Source: Novosphingobium lindaniclasticum LE124 (GTDB taxonomy: Bacteria; Pseudomonadota; Alphaproteobacteria; Sphingomonadales; Sphingomonadaceae). From it: a stretch of DNA of 64,000 bases. Under the pieces are notes generated by a model that was not told the origin of the DNA, ran no database searches, and worked only from the letters and a program-made list of their open reading frames with translations. The position numbers and the translations under genes were made by a program. Location of the stretch: positions 1-64,000 of the forward strand of contig NZ_ATHL01000123.1 of the NCBI RefSeq assembly GCF_000445125.1, given 5' to 3'. Shown in pieces: positions 49,147-57,594 of the stretch. Each line of letters opens with the position of its first letter. Within the stretch, counting starts at the first letter, position 1.

Positions 49147-50547
49147 TTAGCTGCCTTGGCCGCCACCAACCCGCGCCAGCTTGGCGAACATCGCCACCGA
49201 CATCGGCTGTGCCCGCAGAAAGCCCTGGTAATAGGTGCAGCCCTCGCGCGCGGCGACTTCCCGCTGCGCTTCCTCCTCGATCCCTTCGGCGATGACCTGA
49301 AGGTCGAGCGCCCGCGCCATGGCGACGATCGCGCGCAGCACCGCCACGTCGCGGCGGTCCGTACCGACGCCCTCGATCATCGTCCGGTCCAGCTTCAAAT
49401 AGTGGATCGGCAGCACCTTGAGATAGCGGAAGTTGCAGAATCCCGCACCGAAGTCGTCGAGAGCGATGCGGATGCCCTGCGAAGAGAATTCCGCCATCAT
49501 CTGCGCCGTCTGGGTGATGTCGCTGATAAGCGATTGCTCGGTGATCTCCAGCGTCAAGCGTCGGGGCGGGAAGCCGCTTTCGCGCACGAGGTCGAGCATC
49601 TGGCGCACGTATGTGCCGAAGGCAAGATCGGCCGGCGTGACGTTGATGGAAAGGCGCAAGTCCCCCGGCCACTGGCCTGCAGCGGACATGGCCTTTGCGG
49701 CGATATGGCGCGAGAGCGGGCCGATGTGGTCGGCGCGCTCGGCAATGGCGAACAGGGCTCCGGCGCCGATGCGGCCGAGCACCGGATGGTTCCAGCGGGC
49801 AAGGGCTTCCGCGCCGGTCAGCGTATCGTCGGTGAGGCTGAACTGCGGCTGGAACAGGATCTCGATCTCGTCGCCATCGATAGCGCCGAGCAGGTCCGCT
49901 TCGAGCTGCGCGGCGGATCGGCCGGGCACGGTGACTTCGCCATCGGCCCAGCCCAGCCGCGTGGCGGACTGATCCTGCAAGGCGGCCAGGGCATGGCCAA
50001 GCCGGTCGAGCATCGAATCCACGCTCTCGCCGGTAAGCGCACGAATCAGGGCAATACGGGGAGAGAGGCGCAGAACGCCGGTGGGCAGGGCGATCGGCCG
50101 CGCAATGAAATCGGCCAGCTGGTCGGCCACCAGATGCCAGCGCTCCCGGCTGCAGGCCTCGTTGGCGGCCAGTACGAAGGAGCCGCCGCCCGCCCGCGCC
50201 ACCAGCCAGGGACCGTCGAGTTCCTCACCGGCGAAATGGGCGATGCGTCCGGCCACTTCCTCCAGGGCGCCGTCTCCGGCTTCCGCGCCATAGGCCATGT
50301 TGATCGTGTCGAGGCGGCGCAGCGATACCAGCATGGCGTGAACATGGGCATGCTGCGGCGCGCTCTCGGCATCGGTACGCCAGCCCGCGATGCGTTCGCG
50401 AACGGCATCGAGGCCGGGGATTCCGGTCAATCTGTCTTCCAGCCGGCGGGCATGGCCGCGCGGTAGGCTCTTGCGTCGTTCGCCCATCGCAGCGGCTATA
50501 GCCAAAGGCCTTGCCAAACGATGCAAAATTCGAAAGGTCCGCGGCAT
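49147..50547 (-). CDS. EAL-domain cyclic-di-GMP phosphodiesterase with degenerate GGDEF
   Basis: A 466-residue protein with an N-terminal GGDEF-like domain (about 40-200) and a C-terminal EAL domain (220-455). The GGDEF motif is degenerate: RAGGGSF at 118-124, so no cyclase activity is expected. The EAL side looks active: E247-A248-L249 in AEALARW, Asn302 in SINVTP, DDFGAG with Asp364-Asp365, Lys385 and Glu421 in EGIEEEA. It should degrade c-di-GMP and alter motility or biofilm. The start ATG at 50547 was chosen because a longer frame would overlap nadK. It has no membrane segment and is divergent from nadK. Confidence 0.9.
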   Translation of the reverse strand: MPRTFRILHRLARPLAIAAAMGERRKSLPRGHARRLEDRLTGIPGLDAVRERIAGWRTDAESAPQHAHVHAMLVSLRRLDTINMAYGAEAGDGALEEVAGRIAHFAGEELDGPWLVARAGGGSFVLAANEACSRERWHLVADQLADFIARPIALPTGVLRLSPRIALIRALTGESVDSMLDRLGHALAALQDQSATRLGWADGEVTVPGRSAAQLEADLLGAIDGDEIEILFQPQFSLTDDTLTGAEALARWNHPVLGRIGAGALFAIAERADHIGPLSRHIAAKAMSAAGQWPGDLRLSINVTPADLAFGTYVRQMLDLVRESGFPPRRLTLEITEQSLISDITQTAQMMAEFSSQGIRIALDDFGAGFCNFRYLKVLPIHYLKLDRTMIEGVGTDRRDVAVLRAIVAMARALDLQVIAEGIEEEAQREVAAREGCTYYQGFLRAQPMSVAMFAKLARVGGGQGS

Positions 50548-50626
50548 GAAAAAGGCTTCAAAATGAGACGGGGGCCGGCGGACCGCCGCAATCCGAACTG
50601 CGCGCCTCTTCGCACCGGGGATTCGA

Positions 50627-51406
50627 ATGAGTGATGCACCCAGGCTGGGCCTCATAGTCTCGGACACCGCCAAGGCGCAGCTCGGGGCCATCGAACTGCG
50701 CCGCGCTCATGACTGGGTCGAGCTGGAGGAAGCCGATGTGTTCGTGGTCGTCGGTGGCGACGGCTTCCTGCTGCATGTCCTGCACGAGATGCTGGACCGG
50801 GACATGATCAAGCCGGTCTACGGCATGAACCTGGGCACCGTGGGCTTCCTGATGAACGGCCCGCATGACGGCGTTCCCATTGCCGAGCGCATCGCCGATG
50901 CGCATCCCGTGCCGGTGCGCCCGCTTCAGATGCACGCCACCAGCCACGATGGCCGCAGCTTCGTCTATTACGCGATCAACGAAGTTTCCCTGCTGCGGGA
51001 AACGCGCCAGACGGCCAAGCTGGAAGTGACGATCAACGGCAAGGTCCGGATGGAGGAACTGGTGGGCGACGGCGTGCTTGTCGCCACGCCGGTCGGATCG
51101 ACGGCTTACAATCTGTCCGCCAATGGCCCGATCCTGCCGCTCGGCTCGCGCATGCTGGCGCTCACACCGCTGAGCCCGTTCCGCCCCCGCCGCTGGAAGG
51201 GCGCGATCCTGCCGGAAAGCGCGGAAGTCGAATTCCGTATCCGCGAGCCCGGCAAGCGTCCAGTGGCGGCCGTGGCGGATCAGAAGGAAGTGCGCGACGT
51301 GAAGACCGTGCGCATCGTCGCCAATGCCGAAAAGGAGCTGACCTTGCTGTTCGACCCGGGCTTCACCCTGGAGGAGCGCATCTTCGCCGAGCAGTTCCAG
51401 GTGTAA
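50627..51406 (+). CDS. nadK: NAD kinase
   Basis: NAD kinase, 259 residues, phosphorylates NAD+ to NADP+ with ATP. The signature GGDGFLL is at 43-49, with catalytic Asp45; the NEVSLLRETR and VGSTAYNLSANGPILPLGSRMLALTPLSP motifs for NAD binding follow. It is short compared with E. coli (292) as in other alphaproteobacteria. It is divergent from the EAL gene with a 79-base gap. tRNA-Asn lies downstream. Confidence 0.96.
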   Translation: MSDAPRLGLIVSDTAKAQLGAIELRRAHDWVELEEADVFVVVGGDGFLLHVLHEMLDRDMIKPVYGMNLGTVGFLMNGPHDGVPIAERIADAHPVPVRPLQMHATSHDGRSFVYYAINEVSLLRETRQTAKLEVTINGKVRMEELVGDGVLVATPVGSTAYNLSANGPILPLGSRMLALTPLSPFRPRRWKGAILPESAEVEFRIREPGKRPVAAVADQKEVRDVKTVRIVANAEKELTLLFDPGFTLEERIFAEQFQV

Positions 51407-51472
51407 AGCAAAGTCCGGAAGTCGGCGCCGACCCTGTGGAAAAGTTTTCTCGACATTTTCGTGACTGAGTGC

Positions 51473-51501
51473 TTGCCAACCCTGAGGACCCCTTTTATAG
51501 G
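51473..51501 (+). promoter_or_regulatory. promoter of tRNA-Asn
   Basis: TTGCCA (51473-51478), a 17-base spacer and TATAGG (51496-51501), followed by CGCACTCCTGCCC. The same boxes, spacing and downstream GC-rich discriminator occur at tRNA-Pro (60556-60584). Confidence 0.7.
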
Positions 51502-51539
51502 CGCACTCCTGCCCGGCGGTGGAAACACTGACAGGCTGC

Positions 51540-51614
51540 TCCCCGATAGCTCAGCGGTAGAGCATTCGACTGTTAATCGAATGGCCGTAGGTTCGAATCC
51601 TACTCGGGGAGCCA
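51540..51614 (+). tRNA. tRNA-Asn (anticodon GTT)
   Basis: A complete tRNA: acceptor stem tccccga/tcgggga, D-arm with AGCTCAGCGGTAGAGC, anticodon loop CTGTTAA giving GTT, T-arm GTAGGTTCGAATCCTAC, discriminator G and an encoded CCA. All four stems pair fully. It reads AAC/AAT codons and, by having A37 after U36, is a likely substrate of the t6A system to which TsaE belongs. Confidence 0.98.
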
Positions 51615-51751
51615 CTTTCTTCCTTCCGGAATGCGGAAGCGGGAAAGTCGCTCGGCACCAGATGCGAGCGTTGCGAATGGCTTCGCAAATTTCAAAATGT
51701 TTCCCGGATCGACTTCGCATTGACGAACGCTGCTTGCGGTGAGAGCGCTGC

Positions 51752-53098
51752 ATGTGGATGCCTACGCTTAGACGCGCAGAACAGTCGGGCGTCGTGAGAG
51801 GACATGTGCACCGAATCAGTATCCCGCGCCTGGCTGTTCTGGCGGCCGTCGTCTTCCTGGCGCTCTGCGTGGTGCAGTTGATCGGCAGCCTGCTGTTCTA
51901 TCAGGCCATAGATCGTCAGACCCAGCGGGCCGACCATGCGCGCCGGATCGCGGAGCTGATCGTCGTCAGCGATCGTATCCACGCGCTTCAGCCGAACCTT
52001 GCCGCCCCGATCATGACGACGGGCCATCTCAAGGCGGAATTCGCGCCGGAGCCGGCTGTGCGAAGGATGATGGATTCGGATTCGCTGCGCCGGATCGCGG
52101 CAGAAGTGACCGAATGGGAGCCTTCGCTCGCCGCCCGCCCCTTGAACCTCGCAATGGCTAAAACGCCGGACGGCAAGAGCGATCTCGTGGGATCGGTCCG
52201 GCTTGCGGATGGCAAGTGGCTGAACTTCCGTTCCCGCGACATCACCTCCATGTGGCCGATCGCCTTGCGCGCCAGCATGCTCATGCTCTGCACGGCCCTG
52301 GCCTGCATCGCGATCGGGCTGATCCTGCTGCGTCTGCTCACCAATCCGCTGCGCCGACTGACCCAGGCAGCCGATGCCATCGGTCACGGTCAGCAGGTCG
52401 AGATCCGCGAAAGCGGGCCCGAGGATCTGCGCAACCTCGCGCATTCGATGAACGTCATGCAGGAGCGGATCGCGCGGCTGCTGGAGGATCAGGCGCGCTC
52501 GTTCGAGGCGATCAGCCATGACTTGCGCACGCCGCTCTCGCGCCAGCAGATCGCCGCCGATCTCATCGACGACGCCGAGATCTCCGAGATCCTGCAGACC
52601 AGCATCGACGAGATGGAAGGGTTGCTGGCATCCTTGCAGGGATACTTGCGAGCGCAGCATATTTCCTCGGAGCCGGAGCCGGTCGATCTGGGGGAACTCG
52701 TGGCCGGTGTCATTGCGCCCTACGAGGACAGCGCGCGGCTTACCGGTGTAGGCAAGTCGGTGGTCGAGAGTTTTCCCGAGCCGCTTGCCCTCGCGACCGG
52801 CGCGCTGGTCGAAAACGCCATCCGTTTCGGCGGGCGAGCGGAAGTGGCCGTCCGCCGCGAAGGGGCGGACTGGTTCATCGATGTCGAGGATACCGGGCCG
52901 GGCATCCCGCCCAGCCATTTCGAGGATGTGTTGACGCCGTTCTTTCGGCTCGACGAGGCTCGCACACGGGATACGCCGGGTTTCGGTCTCGGTATTCCAA
53001 CGGCGCACCGGCTGATGATGCGGTTCGGCGGTCAGCTTTCCTTCGCGACTTCGCCTTGCGGCGGGCTGATTGCGCGGATCAAGGTGCCGCTGATGTAG
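51752..53098 (+). CDS. EnvZ-like sensor histidine kinase, orphan
   Basis: A 448-residue membrane histidine kinase. Two membrane helices (about 26-50 and 168-196) flank a periplasmic domain of 115 residues, followed by HAMP (about 197-245), the DHp motif FEAISHDLRTPLSR with phospho-acceptor His256, and a HATPase domain (N-box LVENAIRFGG, G1 VEDTGPGIP, G2 GFGLGIPTAHRL). It fits the EnvZ/OmpR group. No response regulator is adjacent. The start codon 51752 is the first ATG; downstream starts are possible because the first 20 residues are not typical. Confidence 0.9.
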   Translation: MWMPTLRRAEQSGVVRGHVHRISIPRLAVLAAVVFLALCVVQLIGSLLFYQAIDRQTQRADHARRIAELIVVSDRIHALQPNLAAPIMTTGHLKAEFAPEPAVRRMMDSDSLRRIAAEVTEWEPSLAARPLNLAMAKTPDGKSDLVGSVRLADGKWLNFRSRDITSMWPIALRASMLMLCTALACIAIGLILLRLLTNPLRRLTQAADAIGHGQQVEIRESGPEDLRNLAHSMNVMQERIARLLEDQARSFEAISHDLRTPLSRQQIAADLIDDAEISEILQTSIDEMEGLLASLQGYLRAQHISSEPEPVDLGELVAGVIAPYEDSARLTGVGKSVVESFPEPLALATGALVENAIRFGGRAEVAVRREGADWFIDVEDTGPGIPPSHFEDVLTPFFRLDEARTRDTPGFGLGIPTAHRLMMRFGGQLSFATSPCGGLIARIKVPLM

Positions 53099-53182
53099 GA
53101 CAGGGCGTTTTCGCTCACGGGTTGGCCATTGCCCTCGGACGACTGCTCCGATGACGAGCGGGGATGGGTCCTCTTTCGGGCC

Positions 53183-56100
53183 TCAGCCCTTTCGTGCCAC
53201 CGCCGCCAGGCCCTTCGTCAGTTGCAGCAGCCCGTTCAGGCGGCTCTTGGGATCGCCCCAGGCGCGGGCCAGCACCAGCTTGTTGTCCGGTCGCAGCTTG
53301 ACCGTTCCCTGAAGACGCTCGGCATATGCGATGAGACCGGCGGGGTTCGGGAAGCTGTCGTTGTGGAAGCTGACCAGGGTGCCGCGCGGCCCCACATCGA
53401 TCTTGGCGATGTGCGCCGCGATCGCCTGGCGCTTGATCTGGATGAGCTGGACGAGATTGGCCGTTGCCGGGGGCAGCGGGCCGAACCGGTCGATCATCTC
53501 GGCCGAGAGCGATTCGATCTCGTCCTTGCTGTCGGCATCGTTGAGGCGGCGATAGAGGGCCATGCGCACGGCCAGATCGGGAACGTATTCCTCCGGGATC
53601 ATGATCGGCGCATCGACGGTGATCTGCGGGCTGAGGCGCGAGGTGTCCTTCTCCAGCCCGACGCCGCCCGCGCGGGCTTCGAGGATCGCGTCCTCCAGCA
53701 TCGACTGGTAGAGTTCGAAGCCGACCTCGCGGATATGGCCGGACTGTTCGTCGCCCAGCAGGTTGCCCGCGCCGCGAATGTCGAGGTCATGGCTGGCAAG
53801 CTGGAAGCCCGCGCCCAGCGAATCGAGGTCGCTCAAGACCTTGAGGCGCTTTTCGGCGACTTCGGAAAGGGCGCGTCCGGCAGGCGTCGTCAGGTAGGCA
53901 TAGGCTCGCAGTTTCGAGCGGCCCACGCGCCCACGCAGCTGATAGAGCTGGGCCAGGCCGAAGCGATCGGCGCGGTGGATGATGATCGTGTTGGCACGCG
54001 GAATGTCGATTCCGCTTTCGACGATCGTGGTGGAGAGCAGTACCTCGTACTTGCCCTCGTAGAAGGCGCTCATGCGTTCTTCCACTTCGCCCGCGCTCAT
54101 CTGGCCGTGGGCGGAAATGACCTTCACTTCGGGAACGCTCTTGGCGAGCCATTCCTCGACTTCGGCCATGTCCGAGATGCGGGGAACGACGATGAAGCTC
54201 TGACCGCCGCGATGGTGCTCGCGCAGCAGCGCCTCGCGCATCACCATCTCGTCCCATTCCATCACATACGTACGCACCGCAAGGCGATCGACCGGCGGGG
54301 TCTGGATGGTCGAGAGTTCGCGCAGGCCCGACATCGCCATCTGCAGCGTGCGCGGGATCGGCGTGGCGGTGAGGGTGAGGACGTGGACGTCGGTGCGCAG
54401 CTGCTTGAGGCGCTCCTTGTGATTAACGCCGAAGCGCTGCTCCTCGTCGACGATGACCAGGCCGAGGCGCTTGAAATTGACCGTCTTCGAGAGGATCGCG
54501 TGGGTGCCGCAGACCACGTCCATGGTGCCTGCGGTCAGCCCCTCGCGGGTCGCCTTGGCTTCCTTCTCGGGCACGAGGCGCGAAAGACGACCGACTTCCA
54601 GCGGGAAGCCGTTGAAGCGTTCCGCGAAGCTCGAATAATGCTGGCGCGCGAGCAGGGTGGTCGGCGCGACGACGGCGACCTGCTGGCCGGCCATGGCGGC
54701 GACGAAGGCGGCGCGCAGGGCCACTTCGGTCTTGCCGAAGCCGACGTCGCCGCAGACGAGGCGATCCATCGGCTTGCCCTCGGCAAGGTCGCCCAGCACG
54801 TCATTGATGGCGTGCTCCTGGTCCTCGGTTTCCTGCCAGGGGAACCGGTCCACGAACTGGTCGTAGGAGGACTTTTCAGGCAGCAGTGCAGGGGCGACGC
54901 GCAGGGCGCGCGCGGCGGCGGTCTTCATCAGTTCGCCCGCGATCTCGCGGATGCGTTCCTTCAGCCTGGCGCGGCGCTTCTGCCAGGCCTCGCCGCCCAG
55001 CTTGTCGAGCGCGACACCTTCCGCTTCGCTTCCGTAGCGCGAGAGAACGTCGAGATTTTCGACCGGGATGTAGAGCTTGTCGCCGCCCGCATAAGTCAGC
55101 ATCACGCAGTCGTGGGGCGACTTGCCGACCGGGATCGACTGGAGCCCTTCGTAGCGACCGATGCCGTGGTCCATGTGGACGATCAGGTCGCCCGGCGTCA
55201 GCGCCGCCAGTTCGGCGAGGAAGGCGTCGGAGTCCTTCTTCTTTTTCTTCCGGCGGACCAGACGGTCGCCCAGGATGTCCTGCTCGGTGACGACTTCGAC
55301 CGATTCGTTGGTGAAGCCGGTTTCCAGCGGCAGCACCAGCGCGGCGGAGCGGCCCTGAACGGCAAGGCCGAGCGCTTCCTGCCAAGTGTCCGCCAGCTTG
55401 GGTTCCGGCCCCTGTGCTTCGCCGAGGATCGAGACGAGGCGAGCCCGGCTGCCGGTCGAGTAGGCGGCGAGGATCGCCTTGCGACCCGATTTCGCCACGG
55501 CGTGAAGATGCTTGGCGGCAGCCTCGTAAGCATTGTCGCCGCGCGCGCGTTCGGGGGTGAAGTCGCGGGCATTGCCGAAGCCGAAATCGATGACCGTCTT
55601 CGATTCGGGCTGTGCGAAGGGATCGGCGCGGTGGACCGGGAAGCCGGAAACGGCCTGCTCGAATTCCTCGCGTCCCAGATAGAGTGCGTCGGTGGCGAGC
55701 GGGCGATAGGATCCCGCCTTCTGGCCCGAGGTTTCCAGGCGGGCCTTGTGATAGTCCGCGATGTCGGTGAAGCGCTCGTCCGTGGCGCCGAGCGCGGAGC
55801 TGTCGATCACCAGCAGGTCGTCGTCCGAAAGGTGGTCGAACAGGGTGACCAGCCGGTCCTCGAACAGCGGCAGCCAGTGCTCCATGCCCGCGAGGCGGCG
55901 GCCGTCGCTGACCGCCTGGTAGAGCGGGTCCGCCGTGGCATTGGCGCCGAACATCTCCCGGTAGCGGGTGCGGAAGCGCTTGACGCTGTCGTCGTCGATC
56001 AGCGCTTCGCTGGCCGGGAGCAGCAGGTGCTCCGGCACCGAACCGGTGGTGCGCTGGGTGCCGGTATCGAACAGGCGCAGGGTTTCCAGTTCGTCCCCGA

Positions 56101-56668
56101 AGAAGTCGAGGCGCAGCCCGCCTTCCAGACCCGACGGGACGATATCGAAGATCGAGCCGCGCACCGCGAACTCGCCCGCGTCGATCGCGGTATCGCTGCG
56201 CTGGTAACCCTGACGGCGCAGCAGGGCGATCAGGCTCTCGTGGCCGATCTCGGTATTCGGCTTCAGCAGGCGCACCGATTCGCGGATGCGGAACGGCGTG
56301 AGCACGCGCTGGAGCACGGCATTGGCAGTGGTGACCAGAAGCTGCGGGCCGCTGCGCTTCTGCTGGAGCCGGTGCAGGGCGGCGAGGCGGCGCGCGCTGA
56401 CCGAAAGGGCCGGGCTGGCACGGTCGTAGGGCAAGCAGTCCCAGGCGGGGAATTCGACGACATCCAGTTCCGGGGCGAAGAACTGCGCGGCCTCGGCCAC
56501 GGCGCGCATGGCGCTTTCGTTGTCGGCGATGAAGACCGCCCGGCCTCCCGCGGCCGTACCAGCGGCGGCACGGGCCAGGTCGGCCATGACCAACGGCTGC
56601 GCGCCGCGCGTTACCGAAGCAAGGGTAAGGGGCGCAGTCGCCGCGAGAATGCGTTGTATGTCTGCCAT
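53183..56668 (-). CDS. mfd: transcription-repair coupling factor
   Basis: Mfd, 1161 residues, removes RNA polymerase stalled at DNA lesions and recruits UvrA. It begins with a UvrB-like region, then the RNA polymerase interaction domain (PGDLIVHMDHGIGRYEGLQSI, DKLYIPVENLDVLSRYG), then the RecG-like motor: Walker A CGDVGFGKTEVALRAAF near 640-648, DEEQRFGV near 741, and the TRG translocation motif region. The C-terminal D7 domain (SAEMIDRFGPLP) is present. It is convergent with the histidine kinase; sdhE is its upstream neighbour on the same strand, 63 bases away. Confidence 0.98.
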   Translation of the reverse strand: MADIQRILAATAPLTLASVTRGAQPLVMADLARAAAGTAAGGRAVFIADNESAMRAVAEAAQFFAPELDVVEFPAWDCLPYDRASPALSVSARRLAALHRLQQKRSGPQLLVTTANAVLQRVLTPFRIRESVRLLKPNTEIGHESLIALLRRQGYQRSDTAIDAGEFAVRGSIFDIVPSGLEGGLRLDFFGDELETLRLFDTGTQRTTGSVPEHLLLPASEALIDDDSVKRFRTRYREMFGANATADPLYQAVSDGRRLAGMEHWLPLFEDRLVTLFDHLSDDDLLVIDSSALGATDERFTDIADYHKARLETSGQKAGSYRPLATDALYLGREEFEQAVSGFPVHRADPFAQPESKTVIDFGFGNARDFTPERARGDNAYEAAAKHLHAVAKSGRKAILAAYSTGSRARLVSILGEAQGPEPKLADTWQEALGLAVQGRSAALVLPLETGFTNESVEVVTEQDILGDRLVRRKKKKKDSDAFLAELAALTPGDLIVHMDHGIGRYEGLQSIPVGKSPHDCVMLTYAGGDKLYIPVENLDVLSRYGSEAEGVALDKLGGEAWQKRRARLKERIREIAGELMKTAAARALRVAPALLPEKSSYDQFVDRFPWQETEDQEHAINDVLGDLAEGKPMDRLVCGDVGFGKTEVALRAAFVAAMAGQQVAVVAPTTLLARQHYSSFAERFNGFPLEVGRLSRLVPEKEAKATREGLTAGTMDVVCGTHAILSKTVNFKRLGLVIVDEEQRFGVNHKERLKQLRTDVHVLTLTATPIPRTLQMAMSGLRELSTIQTPPVDRLAVRTYVMEWDEMVMREALLREHHRGGQSFIVVPRISDMAEVEEWLAKSVPEVKVISAHGQMSAGEVEERMSAFYEGKYEVLLSTTIVESGIDIPRANTIIIHRADRFGLAQLYQLRGRVGRSKLRAYAYLTTPAGRALSEVAEKRLKVLSDLDSLGAGFQLASHDLDIRGAGNLLGDEQSGHIREVGFELYQSMLEDAILEARAGGVGLEKDTSRLSPQITVDAPIMIPEEYVPDLAVRMALYRRLNDADSKDEIESLSAEMIDRFGPLPPATANLVQLIQIKRQAIAAHIAKIDVGPRGTLVSFHNDSFPNPAGLIAYAERLQGTVKLRPDNKLVLARAWGDPKSRLNGLLQLTKGLAAVARKG

Positions 56669-56731
56669 GCCGGCGTCAGGTCAGCCCCTAATGGATCGAA
56701 GGTGTTTAGTCGAAGGTGGTCGATCGAAAGA

Positions 56732-57013
56732 TCATCGCGGGATCTCGACGTAATCGAGCTTCATCATGCGGTCCATCATCGGCCCGCGATATTCCTCGGG
56801 GATGCTCAGGGTGCCGAGCGCCCAGGCCATGATATCGACATCCTCCTCGTCGATCATCCTTTCGAAGAGATCGAGGTCGGCGTCGGTCCATTCGCTGTGG
56901 AAGCGGTCGAAGAAGCAGCCGATCATGTAATCGGCCTCACGCGTGCCGCGATGCCAGGCGCGGAACTTGAGACGGGCGAGCCGCTCCTGCCTCTGGGGTG
57001 AAAGTTCGGTCAT
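56732..57013 (-). CDS. sdhE: succinate dehydrogenase assembly factor SdhE
   Basis: SdhE (DUF339, SDHAF2 homologue), 93 residues, helps flavinate the SdhA subunit. The family motif is RGTREADYMIGCFF (22-35), the counterpart of RGMxELD in E. coli, followed by MIDEEDVDIMAWALG. It is a small helical cytoplasmic protein. The ATG at 57013 begins MTELSPQRQERLARLKFRAWHRG. The combination with mfd and recG is common in alphaproteobacteria. Confidence 0.93.
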   Translation of the reverse strand: MTELSPQRQERLARLKFRAWHRGTREADYMIGCFFDRFHSEWTDADLDLFERMIDEEDVDIMAWALGTLSIPEEYRGPMMDRMMKLDYVEIPR

Positions 57014-57060
57014 GCCCGCGCCGTTACGATACGGCGCGGGCATGGGCAAGTTCGGGTTGG

Positions 57061-57486
57061 TTACGGCTGGAACACCTTGATGATCTCTTCGCTGCGACGC
57101 CCGGTCATCGTCTTGGGAACTTCGGTGAGCAGGGCGCTCTTCAGTTCCTTGTGATAATGGCGCCGCATCTCGCCTAGCGAGCGCGGATCTGCGACGATCA
57201 CGAGCCGGTCGATCTCGCGGTCGAGCACCTGCTGGTTGAGCCAACCCGCCACGGCGGCGGCATGGGCGCTTTCGTCCAGCGAGTCGTTGCTGCCGTCGCC
57301 CGTGCGAGCCTGATGGCGCGAGACGGCATCGTCGCGGCGGCGGAAGCCGGCGCTGAAGTTGGTGGCCTCAAGGTCGGGGGTGTCCAGCGCGGTGAGTTTC
57401 GGCGCGGCTTCGCGTCCCGCGTTGCGATAGAGTTCGAAGTTTTCACCGTCGACGATCGCAAACACGGTTCCGTGCGGAAGAAGCAT
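57061..57486 (-). CDS. host attachment family protein
   Basis: A 141-residue protein of the host-attachment family (Pfam PF10116), named from a plant-associated Agrobacterium gene. Characteristic are MLLPHGTVFAIVDGENFELYRN, the HAAAVAGWLNQQVLDREIDRLVIVADPRSLGEMRRHYHKEL core and the KSALLTEVPKTMTG end. Its actual role is unclear; the fold looks like a nuclease or release-factor-like domain. A strong AGGAG ribosome site precedes the ATG. It is divergent from recG and lies 48 bases upstream of sdhE. Confidence 0.88.
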   Translation of the reverse strand: MLLPHGTVFAIVDGENFELYRNAGREAAPKLTALDTPDLEATNFSAGFRRRDDAVSRHQARTGDGSNDSLDESAHAAAVAGWLNQQVLDREIDRLVIVADPRSLGEMRRHYHKELKSALLTEVPKTMTGRRSEEIIKVFQP

Positions 57487-57594
57487 GCATTTCTCCTATG
57501 CTGGTGAGGGGGACACCGAGCCAACGTGGCTGTCCGCAGATCCGTTCCCCAACGGTCTGGCGAACGGAGCCGTTCTCGCGCTAAGAGGCCCGGC

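Noticed and set aside
53129-57001. Very long open frame (1290 codons) on the plus strand across mfd
   Set aside because: It is antisense to a full-length Mfd with all motifs intact. Its product is Arg/Gly/Asp-rich without a domain, as high G+C produces opposite a real gene.
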